Assembly (NCBI GenBank): GCA_026984595.1
Contig: JALSRW010000250.1
Coordinates: 1 to 13,745 of the forward strand
DNA length: 13,745 nucleotides
Reading direction: 5' to 3'
Origin: Alphaproteobacteria bacterium
GTDB taxonomy: Bacteria > Pseudomonadota > Alphaproteobacteria > Geminicoccales > Geminicoccaceae
Shown here: positions 6,657-13,745 of the stretch, in pieces
Layout of the letters: the number at the start of each line of letters is the position of its first letter
How positions within the stretch are numbered: the stretch's first letter is position 1
Notes under the pieces: model-generated
The model's input: the letters and a program-made list of their open reading frames with translations, nothing else
Told to the model about the DNA's origin: nothing
Database searches by the model: none
Program-made: the position numbers and the translations under genes

Positions 6657-8243
6657 GACCTCGAAGGCGGCGGCCAGCAGGGCGCGGGTATAGGGCTGCC
6701 GGGGCCGGGTGAAGATCTCTTCGGCCGGCCCCTGCTCCACCACTTCGCCGGCCCGCATCACCAGCACCTCGTGGGCGAGCGCCCGCACCACCCGCAGATC
6801 GTGGCTGATGAACAGATAGGCCAGATCGTGCCGTTCCTGGAGATCGCGCAGAAGATCGACGATCTGGGCCTGGACCGAGACATCGAGAGCCGAGGTGGGC
6901 TCGTCGAGGACGACGAAGCGGGGGCGCAGCACCATGGCCCGGGCGATGCTGATGCGTTGGCGCTGGCCGCCGCTGAATTCGTGCGGGTAGCGGTCCATCA
7001 TCGCCGGCTCCAGCCCCACTTCCTCGAGAATGGCCGCAACCAGCTCCCGGCGCTCCTCGCCGCTGCGGCCGAGGCCGTGGATCTTGAGCCCCTCCTCCAC
7101 GATCTCGCCGATGGACATGCGCGGGCTGAGGCTGCCGTAGGGATCCTGGAAGACGATCTGCATCTCCCGTCGGAGCGGCCGCATCTGCGACCAGGACCAG
7201 CCCTGGATGTTGCGCCCGGCGAAAAGGATGTCCCCCTTGCTGGAAATCAGGCGCAGCAGCGCCAGACCGAGGGTGGTCTTGCCCGAGCCGCTCTCCCCGA
7301 CCACCCCCACCGTCTGGCCTTCGCGGACCGCCACGGTGACACCGTCCACGGCCTTGACGTAGCCCACGGTGCGCCGCAGGAAGCCGCGCTGGATGGGAAA
7401 GTGGACCTTGAGATCGCGCGCTTCCAGAACCACCGGCGCGCTGGTGTCGGCATGCGGAGGCTCGCCCTTGGGCTCGGCGGCCAGCAGATGCCGGGTATAG
7501 GGATGCCGGGGACCGGCGAAGATGCGGGCCACCGGCCCCTGTTCTACGATCTCGCCCCGGGTCATGACGCAGACCCGATCGGCGATCCGCCGCACCAGGG
7601 TGAGGTCGTGGGTGATGAACAGCACCGCCATGCCGAGTCGCTTCTGCAGATCCCGGATGAGCTGCAGGATCTGGGCCTGAATGGTGACATCGAGGGCGGT
7701 GGTCGGCTCGTCGGCGATCAGGAGGTCGGGCTCGTTGGCCAGGGCCATGGCGATCATCACCCGTTGCCGCTGCCCGCCGGAAAGCTGGTGGGGATAGGAG
7801 GGCAGTCGCCGGGCGGCATCCTCGATCCCGACCGTCTCCAGCAGCTCGATCACCCGCTGCCGCGCCGTCTCCGCCGACAAGCCGCGATGCAGGATCAGCA
7901 CCTCGGCGATCTGGCGCTCGATGGTGTGCAGCGGGTTGAGCGAGGTCATCGGCTCCTGGAAGACGATCCCTACCCGGTTGCCGCGGATGCGCCGCAGTGT
8001 GGCCTCGTCGGCTCCCACCATTTCCTCGCCCAGGAGACGGATGCTGCCCGAGGGATGCCAGGCCTTGGGGTAGGGCAGGAGCTGCAGCACCGAAAGGGCG
8101 GTGACCGACTTGCCCGACCCGCTTTCCCCCACCAGCGCCAGGGTCTCGCCCTTGTCGAGGGTGAAGGAGACGCCCTTGACGGCCTCCACCACCCGGTCCT
8201 CGACCCGGAAATGGACCCGCAGATCCTCGACTTCGAGCAGCAT
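6624..8243 (-). CDS. yejF: Peptide ABC transporter ATPase with two fused nucleotide-binding domains, YejF
   Basis: This cytoplasmic subunit powers the Yej importer. In 539 residues it contains two complete ABC domains. Domain 1 has Walker A GESGSGKS (39-46), Q-loop Q96, signature LSGGQ (154-158), Walker B ending ADEP (177-180) and switch H212. Domain 2 has Walker A GESGSGKT (316-323), Q366, FSGGQ (423-427), LDEP (446-449) and H481. After each domain comes the HPYT or QPYT oligopeptide-type tail. Both sites look catalytically intact. Order, length and motifs match E. coli YejF (529 residues). ATG 8243 is preferred over a GTG at 8285: it leaves a 7-bp gap after yejE, and the longer form would add 14 residues unlike the family. 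It converges on the TPR gene with 4 bp between stops. Confidence 0.96.
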   Translation of the reverse strand: MLLEVEDLRVHFRVEDRVVEAVKGVSFTLDKGETLALVGESGSGKSVTALSVLQLLPYPKAWHPSGSIRLLGEEMVGADEATLRRIRGNRVGIVFQEPMTSLNPLHTIERQIAEVLILHRGLSAETARQRVIELLETVGIEDAARRLPSYPHQLSGGQRQRVMIAMALANEPDLLIADEPTTALDVTIQAQILQLIRDLQKRLGMAVLFITHDLTLVRRIADRVCVMTRGEIVEQGPVARIFAGPRHPYTRHLLAAEPKGEPPHADTSAPVVLEARDLKVHFPIQRGFLRRTVGYVKAVDGVTVAVREGQTVGVVGESGSGKTTLGLALLRLISSKGDILFAGRNIQGWSWSQMRPLRREMQIVFQDPYGSLSPRMSIGEIVEEGLKIHGLGRSGEERRELVAAILEEVGLEPAMMDRYPHEFSGGQRQRISIARAMVLRPRFVVLDEPTSALDVSVQAQIVDLLRDLQERHDLAYLFISHDLRVVRALAHEVLVMRAGEVVEQGPAEEIFTRPRQPYTRALLAAAFEVAVAEEGAVRQ

Positions 8244-8250
8244 GGCGGCC

Positions 8251-9315
8251 TCAGCGGAAGGTTTTGCGCGGATCGAAGGCGTCACGCACCGCCTCGCCGA
8301 TGAACACCAGCAGCGAGAGCATGGTGGCCAGCACCAGAAAACCGGTGATGCCGAGCCAGGGCGCCTGGAGATTGTTCTTGCCCTGGGCCAGCAGCTCGCC
8401 CAGCGAAGGCGAGCCCGGCGGCAGGCCGAAGCCCAGGAAATCGAGGGAAGTCAGCGTGGTGATCGAGCCATTGAGCAGAAACGGCAGGAAGGTGAGGGCC
8501 GAAACCATGGCGTTGGGCAGGATGTGGCGGATCATGATCACCGGATCGCTGACCCCGAGCGCCTGGGCGGCCCGCACGAACTCGAAGTTCCGTACCTTGA
8601 GGAACTCGGCGCGCACCACCCCCACCAGCGACATCCAGGAAAAGAGCAGCATGATGCCGAGCAGCAGCCAGAAATTGGGGGTGAACATGCTGGCCAGGAT
8701 GATCAGCAGATAGAGTACCGGCAGCCCCGACCAGATCTCGATGAAGCGCTGGAACAGCAGATCGGTCCAGCCCCCGAAATAGCCCTGCACCGCACCGGCG
8801 AGGATGCCGATCACCGAGCTGGCGATGGTCAGCACCAGTCCGAACAGCACCGAGATGCGAAAGCCGTAGATGACGCGTGCCAGTACGTCCCGGGCCTGGT
8901 CGTCGGTGCCCAGCAGGTTCTGCCAGGTGGGCGGCGAGGGTGCCGGGGTCGGGAGATCGAAGATGATGGTGTCGTAGCTGTAGGGGATGGGCGGCCAGAT
9001 CATCCATCCCTTTTCTTCGATCAGTTCGATGATGTATTCGTCGCGGTAGTCGGCCTCGGTCGGAAAGTCGCCGCCGAAGGTGGTTTCCGGGTAGCTGACG
9101 AGAACCGGGAAATAGTATCCACCATCGTAGTAGACGAAGATCGGCTTGTCGTTGGCGATGAATTCGGCGAACAGGCTGATGCCGAACAGCCAGAGAAAGA
9201 CGATCAGCGACCAGTAGCCCCGCCGGTTGGCGCGGAAATTGTGCAGCCGCCGGGCACCCAGCGGCGTGAGCCACAGCGGGATGCCGAGAAAGCGGTATTT
9301 GCGGCGCAGCGCCAT
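8251..9315 (-). CDS. yejE: Peptide ABC transporter permease YejE
   Basis: This inner-membrane permease (OppC-like; 354 residues) forms the import channel with YejB. After a basic cytoplasmic N-terminus, a first helix lies at about residues 34-54. A long periplasmic segment follows, rich in Tyr, Asp and Pro (55-140) and typical of YejE. The remaining helices lie between 150 and 345. The cytoplasmic coupling loop that contacts the ATPase runs about 246-270, including EFVRAAQALGVSD. The C-terminus ends DAFDPRKTFR, the usual DPR tail. The ATG at 9315 follows the yejB stop by 6 bp, so translation is probably coupled. The next gene, yejF, begins 7 bp after its stop. Confidence 0.96.
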   Translation of the reverse strand: MALRRKYRFLGIPLWLTPLGARRLHNFRANRRGYWSLIVFLWLFGISLFAEFIANDKPIFVYYDGGYYFPVLVSYPETTFGGDFPTEADYRDEYIIELIEEKGWMIWPPIPYSYDTIIFDLPTPAPSPPTWQNLLGTDDQARDVLARVIYGFRISVLFGLVLTIASSVIGILAGAVQGYFGGWTDLLFQRFIEIWSGLPVLYLLIILASMFTPNFWLLLGIMLLFSWMSLVGVVRAEFLKVRNFEFVRAAQALGVSDPVIMIRHILPNAMVSALTFLPFLLNGSITTLTSLDFLGFGLPPGSPSLGELLAQGKNNLQAPWLGITGFLVLATMLSLLVFIGEAVRDAFDPRKTFR

Positions 9316-9321
9316 GAGCGG

Positions 9322-10425
9322 TCAGACCGTCCGTGCCTCGAAGTCGATGCGGGGGTCGACCAGCACGTAGGTGAGGTCGGACAGGAGGTTCATCACCAGC
9401 CCCAGCAGGGTGAAGATGTAGAGGGTCGCGAACATCACCGGATAGTCCCGGTTGATCGCCGACTCGAAGCCCAGCAGGCCGAGCCCGTCGAGCGAGAAGA
9501 TCACCTCGATCAGCACCGAGCCGGTGAAGAAGACGCCGATGAAGGCACCCGGGAAGCCGGCGATGACGATCAGCATGGCGTTGCGGAAGACATGGCCGTA
9601 GAGCACCGCCCGCTCGCTCAGGCCCTTGGCCCGGGCGGTCATCACGTACTGCTTGTTGATCTCCTCCAGGAACGAGTTCTTGGTCAGCATGGTGAGGCCG
9701 GCGAACGCACCGATCACCATCGACAGGACGGGCAGGGTGATGTGCCAGAAATAGTCGAGGATGCGCATCGGCCAGGAGAGCTGCTCCCAGTTCTCCGAGA
9801 CCAGACCGCGCAGCGGGAACCACTGGAAATAGCTGCCGCCGGCGAACAGCACGATCAGCAGGATGGCGAACAGGAAGCCCGGTATGGCGTTGCCGATGAT
9901 CACCACCGTGCTGCTCCAGACGTCGAAGGGGGTGCCGTCGCGCACCGCTTTCCGGATGCCCAGCGGGATGGAGACCAGATAGCTGATGAGGGTGGTCCAC
10001 AGCCCCAGCGAGATGGAAACCGGCATCTTCTCGAGGATCAGATCGATCACGCTCTTGTCGCGGAAATAGCTCTCGCCGAAATCGAAGGTGACATAGCGGA
10101 CGATCATGTCCCAGAAGCGCTGCCATGCCGGCTTGTCGAAGCCGTACATTTTCTCCAGCTCGCGGATGAACTCGGGGTCGAGACCGCGGGCGCCGCGATA
10201 GGTGCCGCCTTCCTGGTTGCCGCCGCCGGTCGTACCCGGCGCCATCTCGCTCTGGGCGGTACCGGTGATGCGCGCCGCCGCCTCCACGCCGCGCCCCTGG
10301 ATCTCGGCGATGATGCGTTCGATCGGTCCGCCGGGGGCCGCCTGGATGATGACGAAATTGACCAGCATGATGCCGAACAGGGTCGGCACCATCAACAGCA
10401 GCCGTCGCAGGATGTAGGCGCCCAC
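9322..10425 (-). CDS. yejB: Peptide ABC transporter permease YejB
   Basis: This OppB-like inner-membrane permease of 367 residues is the partner of YejE. A first helix spans about residues 8-29, followed by a periplasmic part with a Gly/Thr-rich insert near 60-80 and then GARGLDPEFI, as in E. coli YejB. Five further helices run from about 135 to 350. The coupling loop is at 260-284 (YVMTARAKGLSERAV). The C-terminus has VDPRIDFE. GTG at 10425 is chosen as start: GGAGG lies 8 nt before it, and the protein then begins xGAYILRR, matching the E. coli N-terminus (MGAYLIRR). A TTG at 10431 is only 2 nt from that GGAGG. The start lies inside a possible hairpin (10418-10452). It follows yejA after 31 bp. 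Confidence 0.95.
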   Translation of the reverse strand: MGAYILRRLLLMVPTLFGIMLVNFVIIQAAPGGPIERIIAEIQGRGVEAAARITGTAQSEMAPGTTGGGNQEGGTYRGARGLDPEFIRELEKMYGFDKPAWQRFWDMIVRYVTFDFGESYFRDKSVIDLILEKMPVSISLGLWTTLISYLVSIPLGIRKAVRDGTPFDVWSSTVVIIGNAIPGFLFAILLIVLFAGGSYFQWFPLRGLVSENWEQLSWPMRILDYFWHITLPVLSMVIGAFAGLTMLTKNSFLEEINKQYVMTARAKGLSERAVLYGHVFRNAMLIVIAGFPGAFIGVFFTGSVLIEVIFSLDGLGLLGFESAINRDYPVMFATLYIFTLLGLVMNLLSDLTYVLVDPRIDFEARTV

Positions 10426-10452
10426 CGTCAATCCCTCCGCTGGCGGTGGCGC
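10418..10452 (-). promoter_or_regulatory. Possible hairpin around the yejB translation start
   Basis: In the leftward mRNA, GCGCCACCG (10452-10444) can pair with CGGTGGGCGC (10427-10418), nine pairs with one bulged G. The 16-nt loop holds the GGAGG ribosome-binding site and the distal arm contains the GTG start codon (10425-10423). If formed, it would hide the start and make yejB translation depend on ribosomes finishing yejA, whose stop codon is at 10459-10457, just before the stem. Seen by eye; folding energy was not computed. Confidence 0.35.
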
Positions 10453-10456
10453 AGGC

Positions 10457-12292
10457 TCACCGGCTGATGCCGCCCGCTGCCTCGAGCGCGGCCACCTTCT
10501 CCGGATCGATCCACCAGGCGAACAGATCGAGCCCGTAACGCGGGGTGATCTCGGGGCGGCCGAACTTGTCCCAGTAGGCGACCCGGATGACGCGGGTGTG
10601 CCAGTGCGGGATCACGTAATGCCCCCAGAGAAGGACCCGGTCGAGGGCCCGGGTGGCGGCCACCAGATCCTCGCGCGTCGGCGCCTCGATGATCTTGCCG
10701 ATCAGATAGTCGACCACCGGATCACAGATGCCGGCGTAGTTGCGGCTGCCCGGGGTCTTGGCCGCCTCGCAGCTCCAGTAGTTGCGCTGCTCGTTGCCGG
10801 GCGACAGGCTCTGGCCCCAGACCGCGACGATCATGTCGAAGTCGAAATTGTCGAGCCGGTTCTGGTACTGCGAGGTATCGACGGTACGGATCCGGGCCTC
10901 GATCCCGAGGCGCTTCAGGTTCTTGACGAAGGGACCGGCGATGCGTTCGAAGGCGGGACTCACCAGCAGGATCTCGAAGCGCATCTGCTCGCCGGTCTCT
11001 TCGTTGGTGAGGACGCCATCCTTCACCCGCCAGCCGGCCTCGCGCAGCATCTTCAGCGCGATCCGGAGATTCTTGCGGATGTTGCCGGAGCCGTCGGTCC
11101 GCGGTGCCCGGTATTCCTCGGTGAAGACCTCGGGCGGCAGCCTGTCGCGGAAGGGCTCCAGCAGTTCGAGCTCCTTCGGACCGGGCAGGCCGCGCGCGGC
11201 CAGCTCGGTGTTGGCGAAATAGCTCTCGGTTCGGGTATAGGCGCCGTAGAAGAGGGTCTTGTTGGTCCATTCGAAGTCGAAGGCGTAGGCCAGTGCCCGC
11301 CGCACCCGCGGATCCTTGAAGATCGAGCGGCGGGTGTTGAAGACGAAGCCCTGCATTCCGGCACTGCCCTCGAAGGGAATCTCGTCCTTCTTGATCCACC
11401 CTTTCTTCAGCGCCGGACCGTCGTAACCGGTGGCCCAGAGCTTGGCCGTGTTCTCGAGGCGGATATCGTACTGGCCGGCCTTGAAGGCCTCGAGGGCGAC
11501 GTCACTGTCGCGGTAGTATTCGTAGCGGACCTCGTCGTAGTTGTAGCGGCCCTTGTTGACCGGGATGTCCGCACCCCACCAGTTCTCGACCCGTTCGTAG
11601 ACGATGGTGCGACCGGGATCGACCTTCTTGATGCGGTAGGGGCCGCTGCCCACCGGCGGGTCGAGGGTGGCGCGCGCGAAATCGCGGCCCTCGAAATAAT
11701 GTTTCGGCAGGATCGGGAGCTGGCCGACGATCAGCGGCAATTCGCGATTGGTTCCTCCTTCGAAGGTGAACTTCACGCGCCGCTCGCCCACCTTCTCGGC
11801 CTTGACCACGTTCTTGTAGTACGCCCGGTAGAAGGGGTGGCCCTTGGTCTTGAGAATGTCGAGGCTGAAGATCACGTCCTCGACGGTGATCGGCACACCG
11901 TCCTGCCAGCGTGCCTCGGGCCGCAGGTCGAAGGCCACCCAGGAGCGGTCCTCCGGCATGATGATGCTCTCGGCGATGTCCCCGTACTCGGAAAAGGCCT
12001 CGTCCTCGGACTGGGTGGTCAGGCTGCGGAACACCAGACTGAGCCCCGCCGCCGGCACGCCCTTCAGAATGTAGGGATTGAGGCTGTCGAAGGTGCCGAT
12101 GGAGGCGAAGGTCACGGTGCCACCCTTGATGGCGTCGGGATCGGCATAGTCGAAATGGGTGAAGTCCGGCCCGTATTTGAGATCGCCGTGCATGGCCACG
12201 CCATGTGCCGGTCGCGGCGCCTCCTGGGCGGTAGCCGGAAGCACGGCGAGAAACGGGAGCAGCACGGTGATGAGAAGACGGCAGAGCTTCAT
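10457..12292 (-). CDS. yejA: Peptide-binding periplasmic protein YejA (SBP family 5)
   Basis: This 611-residue exported binding protein delivers peptides to YejBE. The signal peptide spans about residues 1-22 (MKLCR, a hydrophobic core, then ATAQ before EAPRP). The mature start carries the YejA hallmark HGVAMHGDLKYG, soon followed by DYADPDAIKGG. The family-5 binding-protein fold is supported by RWQDGVPITVEDVIFS, GSGPYRI and DPRVRRALAYAFDFEW. In enterobacteria the Yej system imports oligopeptides and microcin C; in some alphaproteobacteria it has been tied to peptide-antibiotic tolerance, so the physiological cargo here is not fixed. The ATG at 12292 has an AAAGG 9 nt upstream, inside a possible leader structure (12303-12377). 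It is the first gene of yejABEF and lies 86 bp after hisN. Confidence 0.96.
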   Translation of the reverse strand: MKLCRLLITVLLPFLAVLPATAQEAPRPAHGVAMHGDLKYGPDFTHFDYADPDAIKGGTVTFASIGTFDSLNPYILKGVPAAGLSLVFRSLTTQSEDEAFSEYGDIAESIIMPEDRSWVAFDLRPEARWQDGVPITVEDVIFSLDILKTKGHPFYRAYYKNVVKAEKVGERRVKFTFEGGTNRELPLIVGQLPILPKHYFEGRDFARATLDPPVGSGPYRIKKVDPGRTIVYERVENWWGADIPVNKGRYNYDEVRYEYYRDSDVALEAFKAGQYDIRLENTAKLWATGYDGPALKKGWIKKDEIPFEGSAGMQGFVFNTRRSIFKDPRVRRALAYAFDFEWTNKTLFYGAYTRTESYFANTELAARGLPGPKELELLEPFRDRLPPEVFTEEYRAPRTDGSGNIRKNLRIALKMLREAGWRVKDGVLTNEETGEQMRFEILLVSPAFERIAGPFVKNLKRLGIEARIRTVDTSQYQNRLDNFDFDMIVAVWGQSLSPGNEQRNYWSCEAAKTPGSRNYAGICDPVVDYLIGKIIEAPTREDLVAATRALDRVLLWGHYVIPHWHTRVIRVAYWDKFGRPEITPRYGLDLFAWWIDPEKVAALEAAGGISR

Positions 12293-12302
12293 CGTCGATC
12301 GC

Positions 12303-12377
12303 CTTTCGGTTTGGCGGGATGATGGCGCAGCCGCCCAGCCGCTTCAAGGGAACGGCCCGTAATCCGCCGGCCGAAAG
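12303..12377 (-). promoter_or_regulatory. Structured leader between hisN and yejA
   Basis: In the leftward transcript CTTTCGG (12377-12371) pairs with CCGAAAG (12309-12303), and inside that GGCGG (12368-12364) pairs with CCGCC (12317-12313): 12 pairs around a 2x3 internal loop. The enclosed 45 nt contain a smaller GGCG/CGCC hairpin. The distal outer arm overlaps most of the yejA ribosome-binding site AAAGG (12306-12302). The gap between genes holds no other gene and no clear intrinsic terminator. It could sequester the ribosome-binding site or limit read-through; no known riboswitch class is recognised. Confidence 0.4.
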
Positions 12378-12378
12378 C

Positions 12379-13167
12379 TCAGTGGGGAGCTGCCGCCGGT
12401 TCCAGGAGCGCGAGCGCGGGCGCGTGCAGCCGGGGATCTCCAGTCGCCAGCACCTGGCCGCGGGAGTGCAGGGAAAGCGGCGCGCCGCTCCAGTCGGTGA
12501 TGCGTCCGCCCGCTTCCTCGATCACCGGCACCAGGGCCAGATAGTCGTAGGTCTTGAGCCCGGCCTCGACCACCAGATCGGAAAAGCCCGCGGCCATCAG
12601 CCCATAGCCGATGCAGTCGCCGCCATAGACCATCAGCGCCAGGGCGTCGTGGAGACGGCGGTAGGCCTCGCGCTCCTCGGGCCGCGCGAACATGTCGGGA
12701 CTGGTGGTGGAGCCGATCGCCCGATCGAGGGAAGGGCAGGCCCGCGGTCGGATCGGCCGGTCGTTGAGGCGGGCGCCGAAACCGCGGCAGCCGATCCAGC
12801 GATCGCGGGTGATCGGCTGGTCGATCAGCCCCAGCACCGGTTTGCCCTCGTCCAGCAGCGCCACCAGCGTGCCGAACAGGGGGCGGCCGGTGATGAAGGC
12901 CTTGGTGCCGTCGATGGGATCGAGGCACCAGACCAGCCCGTCGGTACGGGCGGCGTCGCCGTATTCTTCGCCGATGATCGCGTGATCGGGACAGAGCCGC
13001 GCGAGGGCCCTGCGCATGGCCTGCTCGGCTTCGCGATCGGCGATCGTCACCGGGCTCAGATCGGCCTTGGTCTCGACCGTGAAAGGAGTGCGGAAATGGC
13101 GGCGGACGACTTCCGCCGCCAGATCGGCGAGCTCGCAGGCGACCGGGATGAAGCGGCTGTAATCCAC
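12379..13167 (-). CDS. hisN: Histidinol-phosphatase of the inositol monophosphatase family (HisN type)
   Basis: This 262-residue Mg2+-dependent phosphatase probably removes phosphate from L-histidinol phosphate, the penultimate step of histidine synthesis. Inositol-phosphatase-fold metal ligands are present: E67 in IIGEEYG, D83 and D86 in DPIDGT (83-88), and D208 in KTYDYLALVPVIEEAGG. That last motif, with YDYLALVP in place of the WD-x-AAG of true inositol monophosphatases, and GTKAFITGRPLFGT (87-100) point to HisN. T37-class residues lie near ETKADLSPVT at 32-41. GTG at 13167 gives the family length and follows the cytochrome stop by 10 bp; longer versions would run through the cytochrome gene in another frame. 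Other small phosphomonoesters remain possible substrates. Confidence 0.88.
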   Translation of the reverse strand: MDYSRFIPVACELADLAAEVVRRHFRTPFTVETKADLSPVTIADREAEQAMRRALARLCPDHAIIGEEYGDAARTDGLVWCLDPIDGTKAFITGRPLFGTLVALLDEGKPVLGLIDQPITRDRWIGCRGFGARLNDRPIRPRACPSLDRAIGSTTSPDMFARPEEREAYRRLHDALALMVYGGDCIGYGLMAAGFSDLVVEAGLKTYDYLALVPVIEEAGGRITDWSGAPLSLHSRGQVLATGDPRLHAPALALLEPAAAPH

Positions 13168-13177
13168 CGGCAGCCGT

Positions 13178-13745
13178 TCAGGGAAGCGGTTTCGGGTTGT
13201 CGGAGAGCGTGCGCAGATAGGCCAGCAGATTGGCCCGGTCCTGCTCCTTGCGGATGCCCGCGAAGCCCATCTTGGTGCCGGGCGCGAATTCCTTGGGGCT
13301 GCGCAGGAAGGCGCTGAGACGGTCGTAGGTCCATTCGCCGCCCAGGCTCTCGAGAGCGTCGGAATAGGAGTAGCCCTCGTGCGAGGCGACCGGTCGGCCG
13401 ACCACGTCCCAGAGGTTGGGTCCCACCTTGTTCGGACCGCCCTTGTCCAGACTGTGGCAGGCCTTGCATTTGCGCGCCACCTTGGCGCCGGCATCGGGAT
13501 CGGCGGAGGCGAGCATGGCGAGCACCGGATCGCTCGGGGCGGACGCCTGTTCGGGCCGGGCCTCCGCCTGTTCCGCCCGAGCGGTCTGTTCGGCCTCTGC
13601 CTCCGCCTGTTCGGTGGAAGCCGCCTGCTCCTGTTTGCTCGCGGCGGATGCTTCCTCGCTCTCCGCAGCGGGCTGTTCGGCGGCCGGCGGTTCCGCCGCC
13701 GCCTTTTCCGCGGCCGGAAGCGGCTTGGGTGCATCCGACAGGGTT
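13178..13745 (-). CDS. cycM: Membrane-anchored class I cytochrome c (c552/CycM-like), 5' end missing
   Basis: The frame stays open to the window edge, so the N-terminus, expected to hold a membrane anchor, is missing; 188 residues are visible. The first 70 or so form a low-complexity linker of Ala, Glu, Gln and Pro, with repeated AEQ units. A cytochrome c domain of about 110 residues follows. The heme motif CKACH is encoded at 13454-13468, and the axial methionine is in APGTKMGFAG. GPNKVGPNLWDVVGR and LAYLRTLSDNP are typical of alphaproteobacterial CycM/c552, which carries electrons from the bc1 complex to terminal oxidases in the periplasm. An internal GTG at 13525 would remove anchor and export signal and is unlikely to be the start. 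The hisN start is 10 bp downstream. Confidence 0.92.
   Translation of the reverse strand, partial: TLSDAPKPLPAAEKAAAEPPAAEQPAAESEEASAASKQEQAASTEQAEAEAEQTARAEQAEARPEQASAPSDPVLAMLASADPDAGAKVARKCKACHSLDKGGPNKVGPNLWDVVGRPVASHEGYSYSDALESLGGEWTYDRLSAFLRSPKEFAPGTKMGFAGIRKEQDRANLLAYLRTLSDNPKPLP

Noticed and set aside
8244..8285. GTG start of yejF inside yejE
   Set aside because: It adds 14 residues not matching the YejF family and overlaps yejE by 35 bp; the ATG at 8243 fits family length.
8101..10467. A 788-codon open frame on the plus strand opposite yejF, yejE and yejB
   Set aside because: It is antisense to three clear transporter genes, has a composition dominated by His, Gln, Asp, Glu and Arg, and shows no domain. 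Long empty antisense frames are expected in GC-rich DNA.
10598..12322. A 574-codon plus-strand open frame opposite yejA
   Set aside because: It lies antisense to a strongly supported binding-protein gene, with no recognisable motif or ribosome-binding site of its own.
12345..12372. Short GC hairpin after hisN (CGGCC paired with GGCCG) as an intrinsic terminator
   Set aside because: It has only five pairs, an 11-nt loop and a C-interrupted T stretch; it competes with the better-supported leader pairing at 12303-12377.
13168..13734. N-terminal extension of hisN across the cytochrome gene
   Set aside because: The extension is an Arg/Pro-rich reading of cytochrome codons in another frame; HisN proteins start about where GTG 13167 lies.

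Overview
The window is gene-dense, GC-rich bacterial chromosome. Its gene families (a yejABEF peptide importer, a hisN-type phosphatase, a membrane-anchored c552/CycM-like cytochrome and a Caulobacter-type sugar-acid dehydratase) point to an alphaproteobacterium, perhaps a Rhodospirillales-like lineage. This is inferred from protein resemblance, not a database match. I see no rRNA, tRNA, CRISPR array, insertion sequence or phage gene.

Left half (1-6619): a probable carboxylate or sugar-acid uptake and breakdown locus, built around a 125-bp divergent intergenic region (3383-3507). Leftward run a TRAP transporter (binding protein dctP, small permease dctQ, large permease dctM) and, 10 bp further, the start of an isocitrate lyase/PEP-mutase family lyase that leaves the window. 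Rightward run an IlvD/Edd dehydratase closely resembling D-xylonate/L-arabinonate dehydratases and, one base after its stop codon, an exported protein with nine tetratricopeptide repeats of about 42 residues. The simplest reading is import of an acid by the TRAP system, dehydration to a 2-keto-3-deoxy acid, and a C-C lyase acting later or on a related acid. The substrate cannot be read from the sequence, and no regulator, aldolase or dehydrogenase is visible.

Right half (6624-13745), all leftward: a 5'-truncated membrane-anchored cytochrome c, hisN, then yejA, yejB, yejE and yejF. Spacing is tight except for an 85-bp gap before yejA. The yej genes encode a complete ABC importer of the oligopeptide/microcin C class. 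The two halves converge at 6619/6624, where a long inverted repeat covers both gene ends.

The proteins belong to known families. The less ordinary content is (a) the dehydratase-TPR coupling and the lyase in the TRAP operon, and (b) several inverted repeats found by eye: between dctP and dctQ, in the dehydratase leader, at the convergent gene ends, over the yejB start, and across the yejA leader. I do not see clear evidence of a wholly new system. Start codons were re-chosen for dctP (GTG), yejB (GTG), yejF (ATG), hisN (GTG) and the TPR gene (ATG), using ribosome-binding sites, spacing and family N-termini.
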